From Acidobacteriota bacterium (GTDB lineage Bacteria; Acidobacteriota; Thermoanaerobaculia; Multivoradales; JAGPDF01): 64,000 bases of DNA. The stretch lies in contig JACTMI010000036.1 in assembly GCA_014584695.1 (NCBI GenBank), positions 62,001-126,000 of the forward strand, read 5' to 3'. Positions 17,491 to 25,378 of this stretch are shown here, piece after piece; the first letter of the stretch is position 1; each line of letters starts with the position of its first letter. Made by a program: the position numbers and the translations under genes. The notes under the pieces are model-generated. The model saw nothing but the letters and a program-made list of their open reading frames with translations, made no database searches and was not told the DNA's origin.

Positions 17491-18873
17491 TTGAACCGTC
17501 GCGAGATTCGCAAGGTGGTGCTGGTGGCGGCGAGCCCGGCGCTCGCGAAGCCGGAGAACCGCGACCTCGACTGGAGCTTCCCCAGCTTCGGCGTGCGGCG
17601 CATCCAGGCTTCGATCGCCTCCGATCCGGCGCTCGCCGACGTCGAGCTCGAGACCTGGGAGCTGCCGGGCATCGCCGCCGAGGAGCTCGCGAGCCGGTTG
17701 CTCGACGCGCGCGCGGATCTGGTCGGCTTCTCGACCTACGTCTGGTCCTTCGCCGGCTTCCTCGAGACCGCGCGGCGGCTGCGTCGCGCCGACCCCCGGA
17801 TCAGCCTGATCTTCGGTGGCCCCGCGGCCGGGCCGAGGATGTGCGCACTCGAGCCTTACGCGGACGCGCACGAGGTGCTCGACGCGCTGGTCATCGGCGA
17901 GGGCGAGCGGACGATCCGCGAGGTGCTCGCCGCCGGCTTCTCGGATGGCGACCGGCTGCGCGCCGTGGCCGGGCTGGCGCTGCCCACGAGCAGCGGCTTC
18001 GAGTCGACGGCGCCCAGGCCCCTGGACACGCGGCTCGACGAGCTGGCGTCGCCCTCCCAGCTGGGCCTGATACCGCGGGGTTGGGTGGCCTATCTCGAGA
18101 CCTTCCGGGGCTGCCCGATGAGCTGCTCGTTCTGCGAGTGGGGAGTGATGGAGGCGGGCGCCCACTTCAGCGCCGAGTACCTCGAGCGCGAGCTCGCGGC
18201 GATCGCCCGCGCGCGGCCGGTCTCGATCTACCAGGTCGACGCCGCGCTCAACCTCAACAAGCACGCATTCCGGGGGCTCGAGGCGGCGGCGCGTTCGACC
18301 GGAGCGCTGCGCGATCAGACCCTGATCACGCTGCTCTATCCGGCGCTGCTCGACGAGGGCCATCTCCGGTTTCTCGAGCGCGTCGGCAGCCTGTTCCTGA
18401 CCGTGGGCCTGCAGTCCTTCGACGAGGAGGTCAACACGGCGGTCGAGCGCCGGACCCGTCGGGATCGATTCGAGCGGGTCGTCGCCGACCTCGACGCGCT
18501 GCCCAACCTGCGCGGCTTGGCGATCGAGCTCATCCTCGGACTTCCCACCGACGGCCCCGAGCGGTTTCGCGCCTCGCTGGAACGAGCTCTCGCCTATGGG
18601 CTCGGCGTCCGTGTCTACCGCTGTCTGGTGCTCCCCAACGGGCTGATGAGCCGCGCGCCGGCCGCCCATCAGATTCGATTCGACCCCGCCTCGCTGGCCC
18701 TGACCTCGTCGATCGGCTGGAGTCGCGAGGCCTTGGCGGTCGAGCAGCAGCGGCTGACCGAGCTCACGAGCGGCCTGGCCGGCGGCTATTCGGGCGAGTA
18801 CTGGTGGTACTTCCCGCCGACGCGCGCGCGCGGGGCGAGGGCGGCTCCGAGCGCGCTGCTCAACGCGTCGTGA
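17491..18873 (+). CDS. B12-binding-type radical SAM protein
   Basis: A 460-residue radical SAM enzyme. Residues ~1-150 resemble a cobalamin-binding Rossmann domain (VLVAASPALAKPENRDLDW, LVGFSTYVWSFAGFLETAR, LIFGGPAAGPRM, IGEGERTI). The radical SAM core follows, with the cluster motif CPMSCSFC near 207, then QVDAALNLNKHAFRGLEA and GLQSFDEEVNTAVER, where family members show a second-shell SAM-binding site. Such class B-like enzymes methylate unactivated carbon or phosphorus, or rearrange lipids and glycans. The start is TTG 17491, supported by AAAGGAG nine bases upstream; no ATG or GTG fits better. The 3' end overlaps the DMT permease by 14 bases, tail to tail. The substrate is unknown; the glycan/lipid cluster is the best hint. 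Confidence 0.87.
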   Translation: MNRREIRKVVLVAASPALAKPENRDLDWSFPSFGVRRIQASIASDPALADVELETWELPGIAAEELASRLLDARADLVGFSTYVWSFAGFLETARRLRRADPRISLIFGGPAAGPRMCALEPYADAHEVLDALVIGEGERTIREVLAAGFSDGDRLRAVAGLALPTSSGFESTAPRPLDTRLDELASPSQLGLIPRGWVAYLETFRGCPMSCSFCEWGVMEAGAHFSAEYLERELAAIARARPVSIYQVDAALNLNKHAFRGLEAAARSTGALRDQTLITLLYPALLDEGHLRFLERVGSLFLTVGLQSFDEEVNTAVERRTRRDRFERVVADLDALPNLRGLAIELILGLPTDGPERFRASLERALAYGLGVRVYRCLVLPNGLMSRAPAAHQIRFDPASLALTSSIGWSREALAVEQQRLTELTSGLAGGYSGEYWWYFPPTRARGARAAPSALLNAS

Positions 18874-19285
18874 GGACCATGATGCCGGCGACCGTGAGCG
18901 TCATGCCGATCGCCGTCCGCCACGACAGCGGCTCGCCGCCGAGCAGGATCGCCGTCAACGCCCCGAACAGCGGCGACGTGAAGGCGATCGGCAGCACCAG
19001 CGAGAGCGGCGCCGCCTTGAGCGCGGCGTAGAAGCAGAGGATGCCGAGCGCGCCCGCAGCGACGCCGCCGCCGAGCACGATCGAGAGCGCCGCGCCGGGG
19101 GGCGCCACCAGGATCTGACGCAGCTGCGGCCCGCTGGCGATGGCCAGCACCACCAGCGCCACGGCGGTGCGCAGCGTCGCGCCCACCGAGGGCGCGAAGC
19201 CGCCGGCGTGCAGTCCCTTCTTCTCGAAATAGCCGCCGATCCCCCAGGCGGCGGCGGTGACGATCGCCAGCAGCTCCGGCCTCAT
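18860..19285 (-). CDS. Small EamA/DMT-type membrane transporter
   Basis: A 141-residue hydrophobic protein with four or five membrane segments (LLAIVTAAAWGIGGYFEKKG at the start, MTLTVAGIMVLTTR at the end). The end motif FTSPLFGALTAILLGGEPLSWRTAIG, split over loop and helix, matches one half of an EamA drug/metabolite transporter. Full-length members have two such halves; single-half proteins usually act as dimers, like the ArnE/ArnF flippases that move modified polyprenyl-phosphates. That makes a lipid-carrier flippase role attractive here but unproven. ATG at 19285 overlaps the stop of the Wzt-like ATPase gene (ATGA), so it belongs to the exporter operon. Confidence 0.82.
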   Translation of the reverse strand: MRPELLAIVTAAAWGIGGYFEKKGLHAGGFAPSVGATLRTAVALVVLAIASGPQLRQILVAPPGAALSIVLGGGVAAGALGILCFYAALKAAPLSLVLPIAFTSPLFGALTAILLGGEPLSWRTAIGMTLTVAGIMVLTTR

Positions 19286-20583
19286 GTCGCTCCTCCGGGG
19301 CGCGCGGCCCCGACGTCGATGGCGGCGGCCGCGACGGGCCGACGCTCGGTTTCGATCTCGACCAGCGCGCGCGACAGGCGGATCAGTCGGGCCACTTCGT
19401 CGGCGGGCGAGCGCACCTCGACGAAGCGCGGCGTCTCCTGGTAGCCGTGGAGCGCGAGCACGGTGCGGCGGTAGGGATCGACGATGGCGCCGCGCAGGCC
19501 GTAGGTGCCGGCGAGCAGAGGCAGCTTCGGCACCCGCGCGCGCAGCTCCCCGCGGCCGGCCTCCAGCCGCGCGCCATCGCTCTCGAGCGCGCCGATGCCG
19601 GCGCCGATCTCGATCATCAGGTCGGCGCTGACCAGCTGGAAGAACCAGGGGACCTCCTCGATCGCGTCGCGAGCGTGATAGCGCAGCACCACCTCCGCCG
19701 GCTCGCCGCTGACCGGAGCGCGCCCATCGGCGCCGACCAGATCGATCGCCTCGATCACCACCGGCCGCTCCGCGCTCGGCTCCACGGTTCGCGCGGCGGT
19801 GGGATCGCTCCGCTCCCCCTCGCCCCGCTGGGCCTCGAGGTAGGCGGCGATCGCGTCGGAGGTCGCGCCCGCGAAGACCAGCCGCCCGCGGTCGAGATAG
19901 AGCGCGCGCGGGCAGAGAACCTGGAGCGAATAGAGGTCGTGCGAGACGATCGCCAGCGAGCGTCCGGATTCCGCGAGGCGGGCCATGTGGCGGAGGCACT
20001 TGCGGCGGAAGGCGGTGTCGCCGACGGCGAGGGCCTCGTCGATCAGCAGCACCTCCGGCTCGAGGTGGGCCGCCACCGCGAAGCCCAGCCGGGCGCGCAT
20101 GCCGGTGCTGTAGGTCGAGTAGGGTGCGTCGGCGAGCTCGCCCAGCCCCGAGAACTCGACGATCGAATCGAGCAGAGAGCGGTCGGCGGCGGCGCCGAGG
20201 TCCAGCAGCTGCGCGGCGTGACGTGCGTTGGCGCGGCCCGTCAGGCGCGGGTCGAAGCCCAGACCGAGGTCCGAGATGGCAGCCAGGCGGCCGCGCACCG
20301 TGACCCGGCCGGTGTCGGGGCGCATACGGCCGTGGATCAGCCGCAGCAAGGTGCTCTTGCCGGCGCCGTTGGGACCGAGGATCGCCAGGCACTCGCCCGC
20401 GGCGAGCTCGAAGGAGATCGAATCGAGCGCCCAGAACTCGGCCGGCCGGAGCGCCGCCGGGCGGGGCTGCCCGGCGAGCTCGCGCGCCAGGTCGGCGGCG
20501 GCGTAGAGCAGCGAGCGCCGGGGGTCACGGCAGAGCTTCTTGCCCAGCCCCTCGGCCTGGACCCGCGGCGCCTCCGCGCTCAC
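19282..20583 (-). CDS. Wzt-like ATP-binding protein of a polysaccharide ABC exporter
   Basis: A 433-residue ABC-2-type exporter ATPase of the Wzt/TagH/RfbE group. Walker A is GPNGAGKST near 70, the signature is YSTGMRARL (the Wzt form of the ABC signature) near 160, Walker B is VLLIDEALAVGD near 180 and the switch His is in VSHDLYS. Residues ~275-430 form an extra C-terminal domain (VLRYHARDAIEEVPWFFQL, LPLLAGTYGLRGAIVDP) like the Wzt carbohydrate-binding domain that checks the finished chain before export. GTG 20583 overlaps the SnoaL-like gene stop. Its membrane partner is the Wzm-like permease at 24485-25372, about 4 kb away on the same strand. Confidence 0.93.
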   Translation of the reverse strand: MSAEAPRVQAEGLGKKLCRDPRRSLLYAAADLARELAGQPRPAALRPAEFWALDSISFELAAGECLAILGPNGAGKSTLLRLIHGRMRPDTGRVTVRGRLAAISDLGLGFDPRLTGRANARHAAQLLDLGAAADRSLLDSIVEFSGLGELADAPYSTYSTGMRARLGFAVAAHLEPEVLLIDEALAVGDTAFRRKCLRHMARLAESGRSLAIVSHDLYSLQVLCPRALYLDRGRLVFAGATSDAIAAYLEAQRGEGERSDPTAARTVEPSAERPVVIEAIDLVGADGRAPVSGEPAEVVLRYHARDAIEEVPWFFQLVSADLMIEIGAGIGALESDGARLEAGRGELRARVPKLPLLAGTYGLRGAIVDPYRRTVLALHGYQETPRFVEVRSPADEVARLIRLSRALVEIETERRPVAAAAIDVGAARPGGAT

Positions 20584-21029
20584 GCCCGCCCCTCGAGCCA
20601 GCGCGCGCCGTGGACGGCGAGGCGCGAGATCCGCCAGGCGCCGTCGACCCTCTGGTAGTGCTCGCGGTACTCGGCGAGCAGCCGGCGTTCAGCGGGCGGC
20701 TCGGCGCGCGTGTCCTCGGCCAGCAGGAGCATCCACCAGCGGCCGGTGGCGCGATCGCCTTCGACTTCGAGGCGCGGGTTGGCGAGCAGGTGGGCGCCGC
20801 GCGCGAAGCGGCCGTCGAGCCGCGCGTAGAACGCGGCGATCTCGGCGTGGCCGCGAGCGCGGCCGCCGTCGGGCAGGAGCGCGAGCTCGGCGTCCTCGGT
20901 GAAGAGCGCGGCGATCTCGCTCCCCGCGGCGCCCCGATCGCACAGCTCACAGTAGTCGGCCTTCAACCGGCGCAGCGCCTCGAGGTCCTCCAGGCGGCGC
21001 AGGCGCGCGGCGAGCGCGGAGAGCTCCAT
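20580..21029 (-). CDS. SnoaL-like (NTF2-fold) protein
   Basis: A 149-residue protein of the SnoaL_4/NTF2-like fold. The pattern RRLEDLEALRRLKADYCELCD, a helix followed by ALFTEDAEL, GHAEIAAFY and a C-terminal DGAWRISRL strand, is typical. Members are cyclases, dehydratases, isomerases or simple binding proteins in secondary metabolism. The fold alone does not give a reaction. ATG 21029 lacks a Shine-Dalgarno but has TAGACT ten bases upstream. The stop overlaps the GTG of the Wzt gene, so exporter ATPase and SnoaL protein are made from one message, which ties it to the glycan or its lipid. Confidence 0.82.
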   Translation of the reverse strand: MELSALAARLRRLEDLEALRRLKADYCELCDRGAAGSEIAALFTEDAELALLPDGGRARGHAEIAAFYARLDGRFARGAHLLANPRLEVEGDRATGRWWMLLLAEDTRAEPPAERRLLAEYREHYQRVDGAWRISRLAVHGARWLEGRA

Positions 21030-21039
21030 GGGAGGAGGC

Positions 21040-21045
21040 AGTCTA
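21040..21045 (-). promoter_or_regulatory. -10-like TAGACT, ten bases before the SnoaL ATG
   Basis: The minus strand reads TAGACT, ten pyrimidine-rich bases, then ATG 21029. No Shine-Dalgarno. It heads the SnoaL-Wzt-DMT operon and faces a divergent TAGGCT box. Confidence 0.45.
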
Positions 21046-21074
21046 GCAAGCGGGTGAGAGGGGTGAAGGGGGTG

Positions 21075-21080
21075 TAGGCT
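21075..21080 (+). promoter_or_regulatory. -10-like TAGGCT, ten bases before the toroid gene ATG
   Basis: TAGGCT is followed by ten bases and ATG 21091. It is compatible with a leaderless or nearly leaderless transcript. No clear -35. Confidence 0.45.
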
Positions 21081-21090
21081 GCGGCGCGCG

Positions 21091-22122
21091 ATGGCGACGG
21101 GGCGTCGAGCGAGCCGTGGGCTGGACGAAGCGCTCGCGGCCGCGAGCGGGGCGCTGGCCGCCGAGCAACGAGCGGACGGTGAGATCCCGGTGACGATGCG
21201 ACGCCGGGGCGAGCCCGCCGAGGGGCGCCCCGACCGGACGCTCTTCGCGACCGCGCTCGCCGTGCCCTTTCTCGACTTCTTGGCGCCGCCGTCGGAGACG
21301 AGAATCGCGGCGGCGGCGCGCGGCTTCTTGAGGCGCGAGCGGGGGCGGCGCGACCTCGCCCGCTTCTGGCCGCGGACGCACCCGCGCGGCGCCTCGCTGC
21401 CGGCCGACCTGGATGACACCGCGGCGATGGCCCTGGCGCTCGGCGCGCTCCGGCCGGTCCGTCTGAGGCGACTGCTGCTCGCCCAGCGGGACGCGTGGGG
21501 GCGATTTCACACCTGGTTGCTGCCGCGTTCCCCGGGCGTGCTGGCGCGCCACCCGGAGCTCTCCGCGGCGGTGCCGCTGCTGGCGCGGCGCCACCCCTTC
21601 TGGACGCGCACCGAGGCGGCGCGCGACGATGTCGATGCCGGCGCCAACGCGCACGCGCTCGCCTGGCTCGGCGACTGCCCGGAGACGGCGTCGGCGGCGA
21701 GTTGGCTGGCCGAGCTCGCGGTCGCGGGCACGGAAGAGGAGGCCGATCGTTGGCATCGCCTCTGGGGGGTGCGCTGGCTGGTGGCGCGGGCGGCGGCGAC
21801 GGTCGCGTCGCTCGCGCCAGCGGCGGCGGCGCTCACCGATCGGATCGCGGTCGAAGCCGACGGCCTGGCGCGGGCGGGCGAGGCCGCGGACGTGGCGCTG
21901 GCCCTCGCCGCCGGCGTCGTCCTCGGCGTGCCCGCCGGCGCGCGCGCGCCGCTCGCCGAGCGCTTGCTGGCCGAGCAGAACGGCGAAGGTCGCTGGCCGC
22001 GGGCCGCGCTCTGGTACGGCGGCGCCCGTCGGACGGTCGAATGGGGCTCGGCGGCCCTGACCACGGCCCTCGCCGCCGGCGCTCTCGCCGCCGAGCGGCA
22101 GCGGCGGGCGCTGAGCGACTAG
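21091..22122 (+). CDS. Short alpha/alpha-toroid protein with DLDDTA motif (terpenoid-cyclase-like fold)
   Basis: A 343-residue, helix-rich protein resembling prenyltransferase/squalene-cyclase repeat proteins. SLPADLDDTAAMALAL near 105-120 contains D-L-D-D-T-A, the same pattern as the catalytic DxDDTA of class II diterpene cyclases. A second QNGEGRWPRAALWYGG near 295 looks like a QW-type repeat end. At 343 residues it is much shorter than class II cyclases (about 500 or more), and no clear second beta-domain is visible, so cyclase activity is not established. The UbiA gene lies 1.3 kb away. Its stop shares the tetranucleotide CTAG with the stop of the convergent GT-A gene. Confidence 0.65.
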   Translation: MATGRRASRGLDEALAAASGALAAEQRADGEIPVTMRRRGEPAEGRPDRTLFATALAVPFLDFLAPPSETRIAAAARGFLRRERGRRDLARFWPRTHPRGASLPADLDDTAAMALALGALRPVRLRRLLLAQRDAWGRFHTWLLPRSPGVLARHPELSAAVPLLARRHPFWTRTEAARDDVDAGANAHALAWLGDCPETASAASWLAELAVAGTEEEADRWHRLWGVRWLVARAAATVASLAPAAAALTDRIAVEADGLARAGEAADVALALAAGVVLGVPAGARAPLAERLLAEQNGEGRWPRAALWYGGARRTVEWGSAALTTALAAGALAAERQRRALSD

Positions 22123-23432
22123 CGTGCGAGGTCGCGGCCGAGCGGCCAGGAGAGATCGCCGAGGCCGCCGCCGATCAGGTGGAGGAGCTGCGCCCCCTCG
22201 GCCTCGAGATCCCGCAGCCGGACGCTCGCCCCGGCGCGCGAGCGGCGATCGACGATGCGGTTGAAGGCCGCGGGCAGCCGCGGGTGGCGGTCGAGGCCGT
22301 GCGCCCAGGCGGTGGCGACGAGCGCGGCCTGGTCGCGCACGGCGAATCCGGGCGTCGCGAACAGCTCTTCGCAGCGCCGCCGCCAGTCGGCGAGCAGCGG
22401 TCGCGCGCCGGGGCCGAAGAGGAAGACGCCGCCGTTCCAGGGGACCCAGGTGCGATCGGCGATCGAGATGGCGAAGCGGCGCTCGAGCGCCTCGGCCAGG
22501 TGATCGCAGACCCCGAGCTCGTCCCCTGCGCCGTCGACCCAGGCGCCGCCCGCGTCGCGCTCCGAATCGTTCCGCCAGCGGCGCCGCGGCCGGTCGTCGC
22601 GATACCACCAGAGCACCCCGTCGCCGGAGTCCGCGATGCGCCGCAGAGAGTCGCCGTCGGCGTCGCGCCAGAAGCCCCCGCCGACGCAGCTCCGGTCTTC
22701 GATCCACGCCAACGCAGGGCCCTCGCCGTCTTCGAAGCGCGCGCCGCCCTCCTCCTCGATCCGCAGGAAGCGGCCGTTGCGGAAATGGTGGACGAGACGC
22801 ACCGGCTGGCCGGCGCGGAAGGTCTGTTCGAAGCGGACCGAGCCGTCGGCCGCGGCGCCCGTGGCGGTGCCGTTCCACCAGGCGCCGCGGCGCCGCTCGC
22901 CTTCGAAGCGGGGGTTGCGGTAGAGCTCCGGATCGCCGAGCGCGGCGAGCTCGCGGTGCTCGCGGTGCAGAGCCGTCAGCCGCTCGAGCCGCCGGCAGAA
23001 GCGCTCGAGGCGTGAGCGTTCCCGCGCGCACTCACAGGCGAAGCCGTGGCCACCGAAGGTGCGCAGGGTCGCTTCCGGAACCGGCAGATCGGAGGCGAAG
23101 GTGAGCGGCGGTTGGAAGTGCTCGAAGATCCGGTCCACCTCGCCGCCGATGGCGACCACGTCGCTGTCGAGGTAGCAGTGGACGGCGTCGCCGGGAAGGT
23201 GCTCCGCGAGCGCGGACTTGAGCAGGATCGCGGCCTGGGCGTCGCTCCAGCGCGGATCGGTCGGGATGGCGAGGACCTCGACACCATCGAGGGTGGCCCG
23301 ATTGCGCGCCGGGTCGGTGGCGACCAGGATCGGCCGCGCGGTGAAGCGCCGCAGCCGGGCGGCCGCCTCGCCGGCGCGTGCCAGGTGCTCGCGCCCGCCG
23401 CAGACGGCGAAGACGAAGCTGCCGGGCTTCAT
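22119..23432 (-). CDS. GT-A-fold glycosyltransferase with an inserted domain
   Basis: A 437-residue protein that reads as a nucleotide-sugar transferase of GT-A type interrupted by an insert. The N-terminal part has VFAVCGGREHLARAGEAA and CYLDSDVVAIGG near 88 (DxD motif). The C-terminal part has VPWNGGVFLFG, RDQAALVATAWAHGL and RLPAAFN, as in GT8-like enzymes. Between them, residues ~175-300 form a Trp/Gly/Arg-rich insert with MORN-like strands (RLVHHFRNGRFLRIEEEGG, VLWWYRDDRPRR). ATG 23432 overlaps the UbiA stop (ATGA), so it is coupled to UbiA and the Wzm permease. It probably adds a sugar to the polyprenyl or glycan product; the insert is unexplained. Confidence 0.7.
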   Translation of the reverse strand: MKPGSFVFAVCGGREHLARAGEAAARLRRFTARPILVATDPARNRATLDGVEVLAIPTDPRWSDAQAAILLKSALAEHLPGDAVHCYLDSDVVAIGGEVDRIFEHFQPPLTFASDLPVPEATLRTFGGHGFACECARERSRLERFCRRLERLTALHREHRELAALGDPELYRNPRFEGERRRGAWWNGTATGAAADGSVRFEQTFRAGQPVRLVHHFRNGRFLRIEEEGGARFEDGEGPALAWIEDRSCVGGGFWRDADGDSLRRIADSGDGVLWWYRDDRPRRRWRNDSERDAGGAWVDGAGDELGVCDHLAEALERRFAISIADRTWVPWNGGVFLFGPGARPLLADWRRRCEELFATPGFAVRDQAALVATAWAHGLDRHPRLPAAFNRIVDRRSRAGASVRLRDLEAEGAQLLHLIGGGLGDLSWPLGRDLAR

Positions 23433-24481
23433 TCGAACCGCCTCGCACGCGCCGCGACGAGATCGGACAGCGCGGTGCGGAAGAGCGCCAGGTGGAGCAG
23501 CGCGATGACGAAGTAGCGCCAGTCCGCGACCGCCAGCGCCGCGAGCGCGCCGAGCGGCAGCCAGCGCTCGTGGAAGTCGTTGAGCAGCGCGTAGCCCGGG
23601 TAGCCGCGGCGGTAGAAACCCCGGCCGCGCCGCCACCGCACGTGGATCTTCCAGAGGGTCAGGGCCAGGAACAGGGCCCAGGCCGGCAGCAGCCAGGGCG
23701 CGCGCGGTCCGAGCGCCGCGCCGGCGGCGGCGAAGGCGGCGAGCTGCAGGGGGAAGAGGAGGCGGAGCAGCAGCCGCCGCGAGGCGAGCGGCCCCCAGGC
23801 CAGGACGAAGGTGCGCGTGCCGGAGCGGCGGTCCGCGCGGCGGTCGGCGAGCTGGCTCGCGAGCGCGCCGCAGAGACCTTGGAGCAGCTTCCAGACGAGC
23901 AGCGCGGCGAGCGTCGCGAGCTCGATCGTCTCGCGGCCGCCGGCGGCGGCGAAGATCGCGGCGGCGACGCCGACGGGCAGCGCGTGGCCGTAGAGCGCGT
24001 CGGCCACGACCCCCGCGACGCCGCGCTCCTTGAGGCGGAGCGGCGGCATCGAGTAGGCGAGGAAGAGCAGCAGCTCGGCGCCGTAGAGCGCGAGCGCGAT
24101 CGGCTCGCGCGGCAGGCCGAGCCAGGGCAGCAAGGACAGGGCGAGCGCGGCGGCGACCACCCCGGCGCGGCCGGAGTTGGAGAGTCGCGCCAGGGCGCTG
24201 GGCCGGCCGGCGCGAGCGTCGGACTCGAGGTCGCTCCAATCGTTGACCAGGTGGCCGAAGGCGGCGGTGCCGAGCGCGGTGGCGAGGAACAGCAGCAGCG
24301 TGACGCCGCCCGCGAGCGGCGCCGCCGGCTCCGGCGCGGCGAGCAGCAGGTAGCCGATCGCGAGCAGCGGCGGCAGCTTGTAGTCCCACCAGTCCGGCGC
24401 CCGGACCAGCGTGCCCAGAGCCCGCCCGGGCGCGTCCCCGGCGGCCGCGGCTTCGCTCGCTCCTGGCGGCGCGGCCGGCAT
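23429..24481 (-). CDS. UbiA-family prenyltransferase
   Basis: A 350-residue integral membrane prenyltransferase with about nine hydrophobic segments. The first Asp-rich motif NDWSDLESD near 87 fits NDxxDxxxD. The second is in QLADRRADRRSGTRT near 210, where Mg-diphosphate is held. UbiA enzymes attach a polyprenyl group to aromatics, to heme (CyoE), to chlorins or, in DPPR synthase, to phosphoribose. Beside a GT, a Wzm permease and, further off, Wzt, the DPPR-synthase context in actinobacteria is the closest parallel, but the partner epimerase and phosphatase genes are not here. ATG 24481 follows the Wzm stop by three bases. Confidence 0.87.
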   Translation of the reverse strand: MPAAPPGASEAAAAGDAPGRALGTLVRAPDWWDYKLPPLLAIGYLLLAAPEPAAPLAGGVTLLLFLATALGTAAFGHLVNDWSDLESDARAGRPSALARLSNSGRAGVVAAALALSLLPWLGLPREPIALALYGAELLLFLAYSMPPLRLKERGVAGVVADALYGHALPVGVAAAIFAAAGGRETIELATLAALLVWKLLQGLCGALASQLADRRADRRSGTRTFVLAWGPLASRRLLLRLLFPLQLAAFAAAGAALGPRAPWLLPAWALFLALTLWKIHVRWRRGRGFYRRGYPGYALLNDFHERWLPLGALAALAVADWRYFVIALLHLALFRTALSDLVAARARRFE

Positions 24482-24484
24482 CGG

Positions 24485-25372
24485 CTAGACCCCGGTGCGT
24501 TCGAGAACGTAGGGGAGCGCCAGCCGGTAGAAGAGCCAGCCGGTGGGCAGCAGAACGAGGACCAGCCCGACGGAGGCGCTGGCGCCGACCGGGTGCGAGA
24601 CCAGGCCCGCGACCGAGAGATCGCGCGCGAAGCCGAGCAGCGGGGTCACCGGGTTGGTCAGCACCAGCAGCCGGAAGGCCCCTTCGACGGGGACCGGGAA
24701 GATCACCGGGGTCAGGAAGAAGCCGGCGGTGGTGACCGCCGGAAGTGTCCGCGCCAGATCCGGCCAGAGCGAGGCCAGGGGCGCCAGCCAGAGGCCGCAG
24801 GCGGTGCCGAGCAGGACCAGGGGCAGCGCGAGCAGCGGTAGCCAGGCGACGGTCGGCGGCAGGTCGACCCGGAACAGCAGCGCCAGCGCGACGCCGAGCG
24901 CCACCTTGAGCAGCAGCTGGAAGAGCGTCTCGGCCAGACGGGTGAGCTGGATCGACTCCGGTGGCAGGTCGAGCTTGGCGAGCAGGTGGCGGTCCGCCGC
25001 GAGGCCATCGACCTGGTGATGGAGCGCCTCGGCGAAGGCCTGCCAGAGGGTCACCGAGAGGAAGACCCAGGCCGGGTAGGGGAGCGCCAAGTCACCGACG
25101 GTGAGCACGCGCGCGCGGTGGGCCAGGGTCGCCCAGAGCGTGACGACCAGCGCCGGCACGAAGGCCGAGGGGAGGCCGAACAACGAGGAGAGGTAGCGGG
25201 AGCGGAAGTCCCGGACGAAGCGGCCGCGAGCGAGCGAAATCGCGCGGCGCAAGTCGCGGCCGCCGCCGGCCAGCTCGCGCAGGTGGTCGCGCAGCCGCCG
25301 CTCCGAGGCGCGGACGACCGGCCGCGCCGGCTCGCCGACTCGTCGCCCGCTCGCCATGCCCGGCCCGCTCAC
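24485..25372 (-). CDS. Wzm-like ABC-2 permease of the polysaccharide exporter
   Basis: A 295-residue ABC-2 membrane protein. After a ~45-residue basic cytoplasmic start comes LARGRFVRDFRSRYLSSLFG, the amphipathic coupling helix typical of Wzm/TagG permeases, then six membrane segments, with FFLTPVIFPVP and LTNPVTPLLGFARD near 215-245 matching the conserved family region. It should form the channel with the Wzt-like ATPase encoded at 19282-20583. Start GTG 25372 is six bases from the isomerase stop; an ATG at 25357 is an alternative. Gene order isomerase-Wzm-UbiA-GT suggests one operon for export and lipid-carrier steps. Confidence 0.9.
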   Translation of the reverse strand: MSGPGMASGRRVGEPARPVVRASERRLRDHLRELAGGGRDLRRAISLARGRFVRDFRSRYLSSLFGLPSAFVPALVVTLWATLAHRARVLTVGDLALPYPAWVFLSVTLWQAFAEALHHQVDGLAADRHLLAKLDLPPESIQLTRLAETLFQLLLKVALGVALALLFRVDLPPTVAWLPLLALPLVLLGTACGLWLAPLASLWPDLARTLPAVTTAGFFLTPVIFPVPVEGAFRLLVLTNPVTPLLGFARDLSVAGLVSHPVGASASVGLVLVLLPTGWLFYRLALPYVLERTGV

Positions 25373-25378
25373 CGCGGC

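Noticed and set aside
21091-22122. Naming the toroid protein a class II diterpene cyclase
   Set aside because: Only the DLDDTA motif supports it. The protein is much too short and lacks recognisable second-domain features, so it is reported by fold and motif only.
15426-25372. A complete terpenoid biosynthetic cluster
   Set aside because: There is no prenyl diphosphate synthase, no class I terpene synthase and no ferredoxin partner. The neighbouring genes fit a glycan/lipid-carrier locus at least as well.
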